DNA of 64,000 nt from JANQIO01 sp038746745 (GTDB taxonomy: Bacteria > Pseudomonadota > Gammaproteobacteria > Pseudomonadales > Halieaceae), in NCBI GenBank assembly GCA_038746745.1, contig JBCDKJ010000009.1:14849-78848 (forward strand). The letters are read 5' to 3'. Of the stretch, positions 32,866-40,701 are shown in pieces. Within the stretch, counting starts at the first letter, position 1. The number at the start of each line of letters is the position of its first letter. The position numbers were made by a program, and so were the translations under genes. The notes under the pieces were generated by a model, which was given only the letters and a program-made list of their open reading frames with translations, searched no databases and was not told the DNA's origin.

Positions 32866-33340
32866 TACCGGTTTTCTGAGTTAGCTCGAGGATCCGTGCG
32901 TCCAGCTCGTCGTTGCTCATGTCGGCAGGCGTGCGCTCAGGGATGTCCTGTCCTGCAGTGTCGGTCTTTGCGATCTTGGTGGGCGCATCCAGGCCTAGCA
33001 GCTTGGAACGGCGCTCCATGATTTTGAGCACCTTATCAACAGCCTGAGCGCTGCCGCTGGTAGCCTTTTGCCATAGCCCGGTTTGCATGCGATTGAGTCG
33101 CTCCAGCTCAATAGCACGCAGCTCCTCGGCGGTTTCGTCGGACAACCTTTGCACCTGCTCTAGGGCTTTCCGGACCGCCTTGTGCGCAGCGCTGGGGGTG
33201 ATCTCCAGCTGCTTGGCGATCGCGTCGTAGGTCATGCCCATCTTCCGCATCTCGAGCGCCTGCAGGCGACGGTCCGCGGCCGCGGCCGCGCGAGACCGGG
33301 CAGCTTGCCTTTTTGCTGCGTTTTCGTCGGTATCAACCAC
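32840..33340 (-). CDS. terS: Terminase small subunit
   Basis: The protein has 166 residues. An N-terminal helix-turn-helix ('MGMTYDAIAKQLEITPSAAH') for DNA recognition is followed by helical oligomerisation segments ('RAIELERLNRMQTGLWQKA', 'VDKVLKIMERRSKLLGLDAP'), the usual layout. The short C-terminus would contact the large subunit. The gene directly follows the ParB-methylase gene with stop/start overlap at 33340. Confidence 0.85.
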   Translation of the reverse strand: MVDTDENAAKRQAARSRAAAAADRRLQALEMRKMGMTYDAIAKQLEITPSAAHKAVRKALEQVQRLSDETAEELRAIELERLNRMQTGLWQKATSGSAQAVDKVLKIMERRSKLLGLDAPTKIAKTDTAGQDIPERTPADMSNDELDARILELTQKTGNDGSQGIH

Positions 33341-34668
33341 TATGCTTCCACCAAAGGCGTGCCGTTAAATGTCTCGCCGGTATCTTCGTGGATGGCTTCC
33401 TGGTTAGTGAACTCTTGCCAGCGCTTGACGATCACATCGCAGTAAACCGGGTCGATTTCCATGAGCCGCGCGTGACGTCCCAGCTTGTGCGCTGCGATCA
33501 ACGTAGAGCCAGCACCCCCGCAGACGTCTAGCACCGTGTTGCCCGCCAAGCTGCTGTTTTTAAGAAAGTATAAAACCAGTCGCACAGGCTTCATCGTGGG
33601 ATGGTCACTGTTGCGGCTGGGCTTGTCCTCGCGCACGACCGTTGAGTTCGCGGCGTTCCGCAGCTCTCGGACGTAGTTTCGCAGCTCGCTGGTGTCCATA
33701 GCCTGTACGTCCACGTCCTCATCGATCACGGTTTTCTTGTTGTACTCGCCGTACCAGCGATGCGCGGCGCCAGGCTTCCAGCCGTAGAGAACCGGCTCAT
33801 GCTGAAATTGGTAGTCCTTCCTGCCCATCACCATCGCGTTCTTCACCCAAATCAGCTGCTGAGTGTAGCGCCAGCCGGACTCCGTCAGTGCGCCGATGAA
33901 GTTGTAGGCCTCGATATCGGCGTGCGCGACGTAGATGGCCCCCCCTTCCTTGGTATGTGCGTAAGCGCCGGCGAGCAGTTGCTGCAGGAAGTTGCGGAAC
34001 GCCTGGTCGCTCATCTTGTCGTTTTCGATGGTCTTGCCGTCGCTGCCGTGGTAGTCGACGTTATAGGGGGGGTCGGTCCAGACCATATCGCACTGCTGCC
34101 CCTGGCATAGGGCTGTCAGGTCTGCAGAGCTACAGCCGTCGCCGCACATCAAGCGGTGGTTGCCGAGGATCCAGATGTCGCCCTTCTTGCTTCGGTGGCG
34201 TGGCGTGGCTGCCGGCACGTGATCGTCGTCGGTGGCGCCCGCCTCCTCGGGGTTCGGGTCAAAGTTCACCAGGCTCTGCAGCAGCGCGTCGAAATCCTCA
34301 TCCTGCGCGTGCACGCTTTCAACGAGCGCGTTAACGGCGTCTTGGTCGACCTGGGCAAGTGCAGTGATCGCATCGACAGACGCCAAGGCCTTGCGCTCCT
34401 CCTCTGGCGAAAGGTCGACGTATAAAACCGGCATCTGGTCGACGCCGTCCTCGAGTGCCAGCTCTACGCGGAGATGGCCATCCACCAGGTGACCGGTGCG
34501 CTGGTTGACGATGATCCGCTGAATCCAGCCGATTTCGTTAAGAGCCCCGCGCATGGCATCGCGCTGCGCCTTCGGGTGCTGCCGATGGTTCATGGGGTTT
34601 GCCAGCAGCTGCTCGGGTGACTCGAGGCCTTCCGCAACGATGCGATTTTCCCAGAGCGTATCGCTCAC
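33340..34668 (-). CDS. ParB-like/DNA adenine-or-cytosine methyltransferase fusion
   Basis: The protein has 442 residues. The first about 110 are a ParB/sulfiredoxin-like domain ('LLANPMNHRQHPKAQRDAMR', 'GHLVDGHLRVELAL'). The rest is an amino-methyltransferase: target motif DPPYN ('VWTDPPYNVDYHG'), then 'SDHPTMKPVRLVLYFLKNSS' and the SAM motif 'DVCGGAGSTLIA'. Order DPPY before the SAM site marks the beta class (N6-A or N4-C). No restriction enzyme is nearby, so it probably protects phage DNA. It lies between lysis and packaging genes. Confidence 0.92.
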   Translation of the reverse strand: MSDTLWENRIVAEGLESPEQLLANPMNHRQHPKAQRDAMRGALNEIGWIQRIIVNQRTGHLVDGHLRVELALEDGVDQMPVLYVDLSPEEERKALASVDAITALAQVDQDAVNALVESVHAQDEDFDALLQSLVNFDPNPEEAGATDDDHVPAATPRHRSKKGDIWILGNHRLMCGDGCSSADLTALCQGQQCDMVWTDPPYNVDYHGSDGKTIENDKMSDQAFRNFLQQLLAGAYAHTKEGGAIYVAHADIEAYNFIGALTESGWRYTQQLIWVKNAMVMGRKDYQFQHEPVLYGWKPGAAHRWYGEYNKKTVIDEDVDVQAMDTSELRNYVRELRNAANSTVVREDKPSRNSDHPTMKPVRLVLYFLKNSSLAGNTVLDVCGGAGSTLIAAHKLGRHARLMEIDPVYCDVIVKRWQEFTNQEAIHEDTGETFNGTPLVEA

Positions 34669-35186
34669 TTCGGCAGCGCTTTGTGCAGGTCTTTTTCTTT
34701 GGATCCGCTGGAACTGCCAAACCAGAAGTTCATGATCTGGATGATGCCGGCGCTCAGGATCCCGAGCACGTACATTGCCGGCTGCATCATCTCGGTGTCG
34801 ATGGCGCCCTTGCCGGCGAATAGCAGCCCCAGGACGTAGACGAAGCCGCAGACGAAAATCGCTGATAGCACGGTCTGCGGTACCAGGCCTCGCGCGATAC
34901 CCAGTTGCCTGGCGCTACTACGATCGGTCGCGTGGATCCGCGCCAGGTCGACCTCCAAGCGTTTCATTTCCGCGTCGAATTCCTGCTCGGCTTGCTTGAG
35001 CTGCAATAGCACAGTGCTATCGCCGGTCATGACGGCTGTCTGAATCATGGCCTCGCTGCAATCTTTATCATCGATCCCGAGTGCCCTGGCGGCCGTTTTC
35101 ACAGCAACGCCGGCGAAGGGCCCACCCAGGGCGGTGGCTATTGTCGGGGCTACGGCTGCGAGAGTGCTTTTCCAGTCAAAGGCCAT
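34665..35186 (-). CDS. Holin, GTA-type three-TM family
   Basis: The protein has 173 residues. The start 'AAVAPTIATALGGPFAGVAV' matches the 3TM holins also found in gene-transfer agents. A soluble helical part (60-105) precedes two clear membrane helices ('QTVLSAIFVCGFVYVLGLLF' and 'MYVLGILSAGIIQIMNFWF'). It would perforate the inner membrane at lysis. It is paired with the lysis-enzyme candidate immediately upstream and overlaps the methylase start. Confidence 0.82.
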   Translation of the reverse strand: MAFDWKSTLAAVAPTIATALGGPFAGVAVKTAARALGIDDKDCSEAMIQTAVMTGDSTVLLQLKQAEQEFDAEMKRLEVDLARIHATDRSSARQLGIARGLVPQTVLSAIFVCGFVYVLGLLFAGKGAIDTEMMQPAMYVLGILSAGIIQIMNFWFGSSSGSKEKDLHKALPK

Positions 35187-35809
35187 TACGCGCTCCAGAG
35201 CTGCTGTTCGGTGATGAGTGTGTAGGAAAACGTGTTGCTGTAGATCAGCCGGGCGCGTCGTGCGATCGCCATGACGATATCGAAATCCTCGGGCTGTGCG
35301 ATCACCTGGCAGCCAGCGCTCCAGCGATCTACTTGCGTGCTTTCACGGTGCTCGCTAGCTCGGTGCAGGTTGATTCCAAAAAGGCCTGCGGCCTGCTCGC
35401 CCCCGTAGTCGAGTACTTCATCTCGATCGTTATCGCGCCATACGTTCACGGGTGCTTTCTGGCAGAGCGCCGGATACTTGCCTTGGTGGTTTCGAATCTC
35501 CCAAAGTCCAGGGTAATGGCCAGGTACCATGATCGCCGTACCGTCGACGTTGATCGGGTTTTCGCGGTAGTAGGTTCCAGGATCAGTGGTCATGCTGAAC
35601 GTCAGCAGCTGCTCATGATCGTTTTGCCGAAAGGCCAGGCAGAGCCAGTCATTAAAAAGATTGCTCCGATCGTCGTCGGTGCGAATCCCGATCAGATTCA
35701 AGTTGTAGTCACCGCGGTCAAAAAACGGAAACTCCAGCGCTTTAGCGACGTCCTGCAGCCTGGCATAGGTGAGCTGCTTCACTAGAGAATGCCAATTTTG
35801 TTCAACCAT
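35186..35809 (-). CDS. Putative endolysin with LD-transpeptidase-like motif
   Basis: The protein has 207 residues from ATG 35809. The catalytic-looking motif is 'GINLHRASEH' followed by 'DRWSAGCQVIAQPEDF': a His and, 16-19 residues on, S-x-G-C. This resembles YkuD-type LD-transpeptidases and related peptidoglycan-acting enzymes. Position directly before the holin supports a lysis role. There is no signal peptide, so export would rely on the holin. The exact bond cut is unknown. Confidence 0.68.
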   Translation of the reverse strand: MVEQNWHSLVKQLTYARLQDVAKALEFPFFDRGDYNLNLIGIRTDDDRSNLFNDWLCLAFRQNDHEQLLTFSMTTDPGTYYRENPINVDGTAIMVPGHYPGLWEIRNHQGKYPALCQKAPVNVWRDNDRDEVLDYGGEQAAGLFGINLHRASEHRESTQVDRWSAGCQVIAQPEDFDIVMAIARRARLIYSNTFSYTLITEQQLWSA

Positions 35810-36123
35810 GTGAGTAGTGCTCCTGCGGCGGTCACTCCGCCTGCGCCTGTCCAAAAAAACCGCTTGATGTGTGTATCCACCTCGCCAATCCGGGTGCCCA
35901 ATACACTGAGCTTTTTATCGATTTGCGACTCCAGGTTGCCAATGCGCTTTTCGACCGCGACCAGCATTTCGTAGTTGTTGATCGTGCTGTTAGCCAGCAG
36001 CTGCAGGTCTCGTTTAACTGCGATCATCTCCATCTCCAGATGAGCCAGTTTTGGTAGCGTTTCCTCAATTGCAGTAACCCGGTGCTGTAGCACGGCCAGC
36101 TGCTCGCATTGCGCGTCGGCCAT
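35782..36123 (-). CDS. Coiled-coil membrane-anchored lysis-region protein
   Basis: About 113 residues. A long coiled coil ('VAVEKRIGNLESQIDKKLSV') leads to 'HIKRFFWTGAGGVTAAGALL', one C-terminal membrane helix. The layout is like XhlA/haemolysin-type holin accessory proteins. The ATG at 36123 lies two bases after the preceding stop. An in-frame ATG at 36156 would add 11 residues and overlap the neighbour. It lies before the endolysin and holin. Confidence 0.6.
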   Translation of the reverse strand: MADAQCEQLAVLQHRVTAIEETLPKLAHLEMEMIAVKRDLQLLANSTINNYEMLVAVEKRIGNLESQIDKKLSVLGTRIGEVDTHIKRFFWTGAGGVTAAGALLTWLNKIGIL

Positions 36124-36125
36124 AT

Positions 36126-36521
36126 TCAGTGGGCATCCTGTTTTAGTCCCTGACATCGCGCTCGGCGCCTCCGTGCTCGTAGGCCGAACGCTGGGCGCAG
36201 TTCGGCGTGACTGATGATGCGCACGGTCTTTGTCGTGACACCGAAACGCGCCGCGACAGTCTCTTTGTCGACGCCGATTAGCAGTAGTCGCAAAATTTCC
36301 TCGTTGCGCCTGGCGTTGGCGTAACGATTGCCGATCCATATGGTGGAGCCACCGAAAGCGCCGCATATCTTCTCCATGCCCTGTTCTCCGATCGCCCGGC
36401 TAATAGGGTGATCGGGGGTGGGGTCTACAGGGATGTAAATTGCCCTCGGGCCAATCGCGCATTGCAGCGCGGTGAGCTTGTTGCGACCGAGTAGCTGGAT
36501 CAGCTCGTAGGTGGCCGCCAT
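36126..36521 (-). CDS. Mor/C-type transcription activator
   Basis: The protein has 131 residues. The pattern 'MEKICGAFGGSTIWIGNRY', then 'RNEEILRLLLIGVDKETVAA', 'RFGVTTKTVRII' is the Mor family: a dimerisation strand region with G-G-x-x-I-x-I, then a helix-turn-helix. Mu Mor activates the middle promoter and relatives activate lytic genes. Placed just before lysis and packaging genes, it is the best candidate for binding the GGGAAATTTCCC elements. ATG 36521 lies 4 bases after the preceding stop. Confidence 0.72.
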   Translation of the reverse strand: MAATYELIQLLGRNKLTALQCAIGPRAIYIPVDPTPDHPISRAIGEQGMEKICGAFGGSTIWIGNRYANARRNEEILRLLLIGVDKETVAARFGVTTKTVRIISHAELRPAFGLRARRRRARCQGLKQDAH

Positions 36522-36525
36522 AACA

Positions 36526-37008
36526 TCAGCCGAACCGTGCAATCAAAATCGCATCGGCGCGTCCGATGTCTTTCTTCCGCGCAAGATCGGCGGTCGGGTA
36601 CAGCTGCTGTGCAACAGTTCGCGCGTAGTCCTTGTCCCTTTTGGCGACATTAGCGGCTCGCTTCCACTTCACTGGGGTAACCAGGGTGTAGGGGATCTCA
36701 AGCGCAGCGCATATGCCGAGTAGCTTTCCGAAGTCGCGCCCGAAATTGAATGCGGATGCCGCACCCATACCGCGCGGTCTCTCACCAGGCTTGGACGGTC
36801 TCGCCGGCTGCGCGTTTACCAATTCAATCTTGCAGTGGCCAACCGACCGCGATGCGAGAAGATGAGCAACTTCGGCGGCGTTCACCTCACCCTTACCGCT
36901 CGATCCAGTCAGCGTTGGCATATCGATGGTCTCTATAAGTTCGCCGCTACTCTGCTCGAGGAGCGCGATCGCACCGGTGAGGCCTGGGTCGATGCCAGCA
37001 ACGATCAC
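36526..37008 (-). CDS. RuvC-like Holliday junction resolvase
   Basis: About 160 residues. The RNase-H fold acids are visible: Asp in 'VAGIDPGLTGAIALL', Glu in 'CKIELVNAQP', Asp in 'GRADAILIARFG', with 'FNFGRDFGKLLGI' between. Such phage resolvases trim branched DNA before packaging. The start is uncertain. GTG 37008 overlaps the upstream stop (GTGA) and begins just before the conserved core; ATG 37065 would overlap the neighbour by 61 bases. Confidence 0.8.
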   Translation of the reverse strand: MIVAGIDPGLTGAIALLEQSSGELIETIDMPTLTGSSGKGEVNAAEVAHLLASRSVGHCKIELVNAQPARPSKPGERPRGMGAASAFNFGRDFGKLLGICAALEIPYTLVTPVKWKRAANVAKRDKDYARTVAQQLYPTADLARKKDIGRADAILIARFG

Positions 37009-37289
37009 TGTGGTGTGGGCATCGGCCACCAGGTGATGCTGTTTGGCCGGCCGCTGTGGTTGCATTTTCGGGTGGCGCCCTTGAATACCGTCGGGCCCTT
37101 TTTCAGGGCGGCCGCTTCCGGCAATCGCCGAGCGATCATCATGCGGTCGAGGCCGGTCATTGCTGCTAGCTCGGCGCTCGTTTGACCCGGGTGCTTGCGG
37201 ACTAAGTCGGCGACTGTAGTGGTGGAGATCGTTTCGCGTGGTGGTTTAGATTCGCCGGTATTGCAGTCGGCCTGGGTGCTTGCGTCCAT
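37005..37289 (-). CDS. Small winged-HTH phage protein
   Basis: The protein has 94 residues from ATG 37289. The core 'TVADLVRKHPGQTSAELAAM', 'TGLDRMMIARRLPEAAALK' is a winged helix-turn-helix of the type found in phage regulators. The N-terminal 35 residues are low complexity. It heads the resolvase/Mor/lysis unit and lies behind a repressible promoter at 37366-37393. An upstream ATG at 37337 without ribosome site is the alternative. Confidence 0.6.
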   Translation of the reverse strand: MDASTQADCNTGESKPPRETISTTTVADLVRKHPGQTSAELAAMTGLDRMMIARRLPEAAALKKGPTVFKGATRKCNHSGRPNSITWWPMPTPQ

Positions 37290-37365
37290 GGTTTGCTTTA
37301 ATCCCCCACGGCAAATATGTTCTTTGCCGGTATGCATCTATGGATGGCTTGTTTCGACGCCAATC

Positions 37366-37393
37366 CTATACCGGTATATCACGCCGGTTCAAG
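37366..37393 (-). promoter_or_regulatory. Repressible promoter upstream of the resolvase/Mor unit
   Basis: On the minus strand TTGAAC (37393-37388) and TATAGG (37371-37366) are 16 bp apart. The perfect palindrome TATACCGGTATA (37368-37379) covers the -10 box. Weaker copies lie at 37324-37336 and 37418-37428. This would place the Mor-like activator under the repressor. Confidence 0.55.
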
Positions 37394-37427
37394 CTCACGA
37401 TGCAAATTCGTTGCACCGATACCGGCG

Positions 37428-38033
37428 TTAGTCAGCGCTCATAATGGTCTTAAGGTCCTGGATACCGGTCTGCGCGATTTCCCGAAACCGGCGACGCTCC
37501 TCCGATTCCCGTTGCAGCCGGCGTTCGCGCTGCTCGTCGCTCTCAGGAAGAACCGACGACGCAAACCGCTGCGCCTGCTCACGCTCTCGCCGGCGCCGAT
37601 ACGCTTGCTGCCTTGCAAGCTGAATAAACTCCGGCAGTGTTGGCATCCAGGTGCGGCCATCGTCCAGGATCCTGGGCTTGTCGCTCAGATAGTTCAGCGC
37701 TGCGCCGACGTCTGCACGGCTCAGCCCGCTGCGCTTAAACGCATCCAGCCATTCCGCCTGCGCAATTTTGAGTTGAGCCTCGCTCTGCCAGTTGCTCGAC
37801 CACAGGTGGCCGTAGATCGATTTCATCCTGGCAAAAACGCCAACGATAGTTTTCTCGCTCTCGGGGTCCAGCTCGGGCAGCTGCATATCCGGCTTCGCCG
37901 GGTGGGTTCCCTGGGAGAGCCGCTTGACGGTGTCACGAACACTTTCGCGCCCGACGTCGACGCGCTGCGGGCTATTTGGCAAGGACGGTGTCGAGGTCGT
38001 CGGCAAGGAGCTTCGAGGAGTTTTTACTTCCAT
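37428..38033 (-). CDS. Lambda P-like replication protein (helicase loader)
   Basis: The protein has 201 residues. After a Pro/Ser-rich N-terminus the core 'IVGVFARMKSIYGHLWSSNW', 'AQAEWLDAFKRSGLSRADVG' and 'RTWMPTLPEFIQLARQQAYR' fits the lambda P family, which brings host DnaB to the origin. The C-terminus is a long basic coiled coil. The start overlaps the upstream replication gene by 62 bases and has AGGA 8 bases before it. There is no phage helicase gene, in keeping with use of the host's. Confidence 0.75.
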   Translation of the reverse strand: MEVKTPRSSLPTTSTPSLPNSPQRVDVGRESVRDTVKRLSQGTHPAKPDMQLPELDPESEKTIVGVFARMKSIYGHLWSSNWQSEAQLKIAQAEWLDAFKRSGLSRADVGAALNYLSDKPRILDDGRTWMPTLPEFIQLARQQAYRRRREREQAQRFASSVLPESDEQRERRLQRESEERRRFREIAQTGIQDLKTIMSAD

Positions 38034-38661
38034 GGTTGCTGTCCTGGTTCTGCTTGATCGCTTTCATGCGGTTGAGGAACGTGCTGTCCCAGTCCTTCCT
38101 GCGCTTTTTGGTGGTGTGCCAGTAATCGCAGAATTCACGGATGTGGTAGTCGTAGTCGATGCCGGTCAGGCCCAGCTGCTCGCAGCGCTTTAACACGTCT
38201 GCAGATGGGTACCAGTCTGCCGGCAGTTGCGTCGGTCCACTGACGCTCTGTTGTGTGGTAAATAAATCTGTATTGTCGTAGTGGTCGGATTCCCGGGAAT
38301 TCCCGGAAACTCGGGAAATGTCGGTTTTCCGACCTTCCCGGTATAAGTGGGTAACAGGCTCTGCGCTGATGGCAAGCTGCGTGCCACGCTGCACCCCCTG
38401 CTCATCACGGACCTGCTCGATCCAGGCTAGCCCCAGATCTTTAAGGTGATTCATCGCCTTCTGGTATCGATCGCGGCCGATGCTAAAGCGCCGCATAATG
38501 TCATCGCGCCGAACGATCCAGTCTTGGCTGCGGTCCAAGAGGTAGGCCAGGATGGCCACAGAGTCGGGGTTTTGGATGAGTGCGAGAGTACTGCTGGGGA
38601 TCGTGACGAATGTCGATCCGGTCTTTTTCAGCCTGGTCAGGCTGGCCTTTCTCACTGGCAT
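37972..38661 (-). CDS. Replication initiator, winged HTH with DnaT-like domain
   Basis: The protein has 229 residues. Residues 1-110 are a replication-initiator winged helix ('DSVAILAYLLDRSQDWIVRR', 'FSIGRDRYQKAMNHLKDLGL'). About 145-200 match the DnaT-type ssDNA-binding domain ('PSADVLKRCEQLGLTGIDYD', 'EFCDYWHTTKKRRKDWDSTF'). It thus fills the lambda O role. Repeats within the gene may be its origin. AAGGAG precedes the ATG. It is transcribed divergently from the repressor through an operator-rich region. Confidence 0.8.
   Translation of the reverse strand: MPVRKASLTRLKKTGSTFVTIPSSTLALIQNPDSVAILAYLLDRSQDWIVRRDDIMRRFSIGRDRYQKAMNHLKDLGLAWIEQVRDEQGVQRGTQLAISAEPVTHLYREGRKTDISRVSGNSRESDHYDNTDLFTTQQSVSGPTQLPADWYPSADVLKRCEQLGLTGIDYDYHIREFCDYWHTTKKRRKDWDSTFLNRMKAIKQNQDSNHGSKNSSKLLADDLDTVLAK
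38288..38332. repeat. Iteron-like repeats inside the initiator gene
   Basis: A run of related elements (TTCCCGGGAA, TTCCCGGAAA, CTCGGGAAA, then TTTTCCGACC) is packed into about 45 bp of the initiator gene. Lambdoid phages place origin iterons inside gene O, so this may be the replication origin. The neighbouring codons read Ser/Arg/Gly/Asn, a low-complexity linker. Confidence 0.4.
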
Positions 38662-38710
38662 CTGCGTCTCCTTGGCCCCCGACCGCTTGTTTTTTTGTCA
38701 GTCGGGCGAG

Positions 38711-38785
38711 CGATCATACCGGTTATCTTGGATTGTATAAACCGGTCTAGTTTAACTTTTCCGGTATCTGCTTTGACGGTATGAT
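38711..38785. promoter_or_regulatory. Divergent early promoters with operators
   Basis: Between the initiator (minus) and repressor (plus) lie ATACCGGTTAT (38716-38726), TAAACCGGTCTAG (38737-38749) and TTTTCCGGTATC (38757-38767). The minus strand has TACAAT (38737-38732) and the plus strand TATGAT (38780-38785), with operators beside or over both. This is the expected immunity region; no cro-like gene is present. Confidence 0.6.
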
Positions 38786-38841
38786 CCGTCGCGCACTGGC
38801 CGTAGAGTCAAGCGTCAAACCAACACTGCTTTGGGGGCTAT

Positions 38842-39510
38842 ATGTCAGGAATTGGTACCAGGATCCGCGATGCGCGAAAGCGTAAGGGCTGGCGGCAAGA
38901 AGATCTCGCTGCGGAGGTTGGCTGCTCGCAGCAGACCATCGTCGATATCGAGGGCCAGGAGGATCCTAAGTCGCGTTTTTTGTCCGCCATCGTGCTAGCG
39001 CTCGGCGAGACCATGGAATGGATCATGTGGGGTGTTGGCGCTCCCCACGGCCGTGGTGAGGTCGACTCAACGGCCCTGCCCCATTACGACTTAGAGGCTG
39101 CGGCCCTGCAGGCGTTAGAGCCTGCGCTGGTAGAGTCTGAAATCGACGCGCTTTACTCTCCGCCGGTTCATATGTCCCGGGTGGCCTATACCGTAGGCGT
39201 CGACCGTAGCACTGCCGAGGCGATGGATCAGCAGGTTCGCCAAGGCGATGTGCTGTTCGTGGATCCCGCGCTTGAGCCAGAGTACGGCCGCCTGGCGTTG
39301 GTTGTGATGCCAGGGTGGGACCGCGCCGAATTGCGAGTACTCGAGAACGTCAACGGTCGGCGCTTTTTCACAATGGACTCGGAGGCTTTCGGCGAGCGCC
39401 GCATCGCCGTAGCTCCATACCGCACGCTGGATGAGTATCGAGCACATGAGGGCGACCTCCCGCCCGGGTTGATCGTTGGCGTGGTTGTGTTTGTCGGCAG
39501 AGATGTGTAA
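38842..39510 (+). CDS. CI-type prophage repressor (XRE HTH with S24-like domain)
   Basis: The protein has 222 residues. Residues 4-60 form an XRE helix-turn-helix ('RKRKGWRQEDLAAEVGCSQQ'). About 100-222 resemble the LexA/CI S24 fold ('QQVRQGDVLFVDP', 'LIVGVVVFVGRDV'). The nucleophile region reads 'VDRSTAEAM' where GDSM is usual. The position of the catalytic Lys appears to be Arg ('AELRVLEN'), so self-cleavage may be lost. It is the likely binder of the ACCGGT sites. A terminator follows directly. Confidence 0.85.
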   Translation: MSGIGTRIRDARKRKGWRQEDLAAEVGCSQQTIVDIEGQEDPKSRFLSAIVLALGETMEWIMWGVGAPHGRGEVDSTALPHYDLEAAALQALEPALVESEIDALYSPPVHMSRVAYTVGVDRSTAEAMDQQVRQGDVLFVDPALEPEYGRLALVVMPGWDRAELRVLENVNGRRFFTMDSEAFGERRIAVAPYRTLDEYRAHEGDLPPGLIVGVVVFVGRDV

Positions 39511-39532
39511 CCAGTCCAAAATCTAGTATTCG

Positions 39533-39555
39533 AGGCGCCTTTTGGCGCCTTTTTT
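39533..39555 (+). terminator. Intrinsic terminator after the repressor gene
   Basis: AGGCGCC-TTTT-GGCGCCT stem-loop followed by five further T, 22 bases past the repressor stop. It separates the repressor transcript from the recombination operon. Confidence 0.9.
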
Positions 39556-39600
39556 CTTGCCAATCGATACCGCTATTCCGGTACTTTAGTTAAACTTTAC

Positions 39601-39659
39601 TTGTTTATACCGGTTTACTTGTTCTAATCTTGTCCCCAGCCGGTATTTCCCGGTATCAA
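39601..39659 (+). promoter_or_regulatory. Repressible promoter of the recombination operon
   Basis: TTGTTT (39601-39606) and TCTAAT (39623-39628) are 16 bp apart. TTATACCGGTTTAC (39605-39617) lies in the spacer. Further sites occur just upstream (TTCCGGTAC, 39577-39585) and downstream (GCCGGTATTTCCCGGTATCA, 39639-39658). The arrangement mirrors the promoter at 24.7 kb. Confidence 0.55.
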
Positions 39660-39677
39660 TATAAAGGGGGCATTTCG

Positions 39678-40691
39678 ATGCTTACAGCTGAACAATTGCA
39701 AGAACGCCGCACCGGTATCGGTGGTTCCGATATCGCTGCAGTCCTGGGGCTATCGCCCTATCAAACGCCGCTGGATGTGTACCGCGACAAGCTCGGCCTG
39801 GCAGAGGATGAAGACCTCTCCGGCAAGGCGCCTATCGAGTGGGGTAATCGGCTCGAGGATGTTGTCGCCGCAAAGTTCGCGGACGAAACGAAGCTCGGCT
39901 CCAGGGTGCAGCGCCGCTCTAAGGGCTATGTTCATGGGGAGCATCCGATCCTCAAGGGCAACATCGATCGCGCCATAACCGGTACGGTATTTGGTGGCCT
40001 GAAAGCCGGCCTCGAGTGCAAAACGGCTGACAAGTGGGCGGCCCGCGATCTGTGGGGCAAAGGTTCGACCTTCGAATGGAGCGATGAAGGCGAGCTGTTG
40101 CTCGTCGAGTCTGACGATCAGGTGCCGGACTGGTACCGGATGCAGTGCGCTCACTATCAGGCAATCACCGGCGCCGATGTCTGGTTCTTGTCCGTGCTGA
40201 TCGGCGGTAACGATTTCCGCACCTACACGATCTTCCGCGACGAGGAGTTAGAGGCCTTAATGATCGAGCAGGCCTTGCTGTTCTGGAATGAGCATGTGCT
40301 CGCCCAGGTGCCGCCAGCGCCGGTGAACCAGCGCGATCTCGAGTCGCTGTACCCGCGCAATGAGCTAGATGAAACCGTCGCTGATGCTGAAACGGTCCAG
40401 GCAGTCGCGGACCTCAAAGAGCTGACGCTGCAGGTGAAGGCGCTCGAGGCCAAGATCGATGGTGTAACTGTCGGCGGCACCAAAGTCGGCGGGCTTAAAA
40501 ACAAGGTACGAGAAGCGATCGGCAGTCATGCCGAGCTGCTTCTGGATCCCGAAGGCAAGCCCATCGCCACCTGGAAAAACCAGAGGTCGTCAAAGCGATT
40601 TGACGAGCAGGCCTTCAAGGCCGCCCATCCGAAACTGTACCGGGAGTTTAGCGTCGAGCGCGAAGGATCCCGAGTGCTGCTGATCAAGTAA
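39678..40691 (+). CDS. YqaJ-type recombination exonuclease
   Basis: The protein has 337 residues from ATG 39678, which has GGGGG at 7-base spacing. The N-terminus 'RRTGIGGSDIAAVLGLSPYQ' is the YqaJ signature. The PD-(D/E)XK nuclease core includes 'ILKGNIDRAI' (Asp) and 'AGLECKTAD' (Glu-x-Lys). A C-terminal helical part ends 'REFSVEREGSRVLLIK'. It degrades one strand of linear DNA and loads the RecT annealase made by the next gene, like lambda Exo with Beta. Confidence 0.92.
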   Translation: MLTAEQLQERRTGIGGSDIAAVLGLSPYQTPLDVYRDKLGLAEDEDLSGKAPIEWGNRLEDVVAAKFADETKLGSRVQRRSKGYVHGEHPILKGNIDRAITGTVFGGLKAGLECKTADKWAARDLWGKGSTFEWSDEGELLLVESDDQVPDWYRMQCAHYQAITGADVWFLSVLIGGNDFRTYTIFRDEELEALMIEQALLFWNEHVLAQVPPAPVNQRDLESLYPRNELDETVADAETVQAVADLKELTLQVKALEAKIDGVTVGGTKVGGLKNKVREAIGSHAELLLDPEGKPIATWKNQRSSKRFDEQAFKAAHPKLYREFSVEREGSRVLLIK

Positions 40692-40701
40692 GGGGGTCAT
40701 G

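Noticed and set aside
36280..36310. Third copy of the GGAAATTTCC promoter element
   Set aside because: The sequence CAAAATTTCC in the Mor-like gene lacks the palindrome and the downstream AAGAATAGC block.
36157..36366. Longer start for the coiled-coil lysis-region gene
   Set aside because: The additional 70 codons are Arg/His-rich and read antisynchronously through the Mor-like gene, which has clear family motifs.
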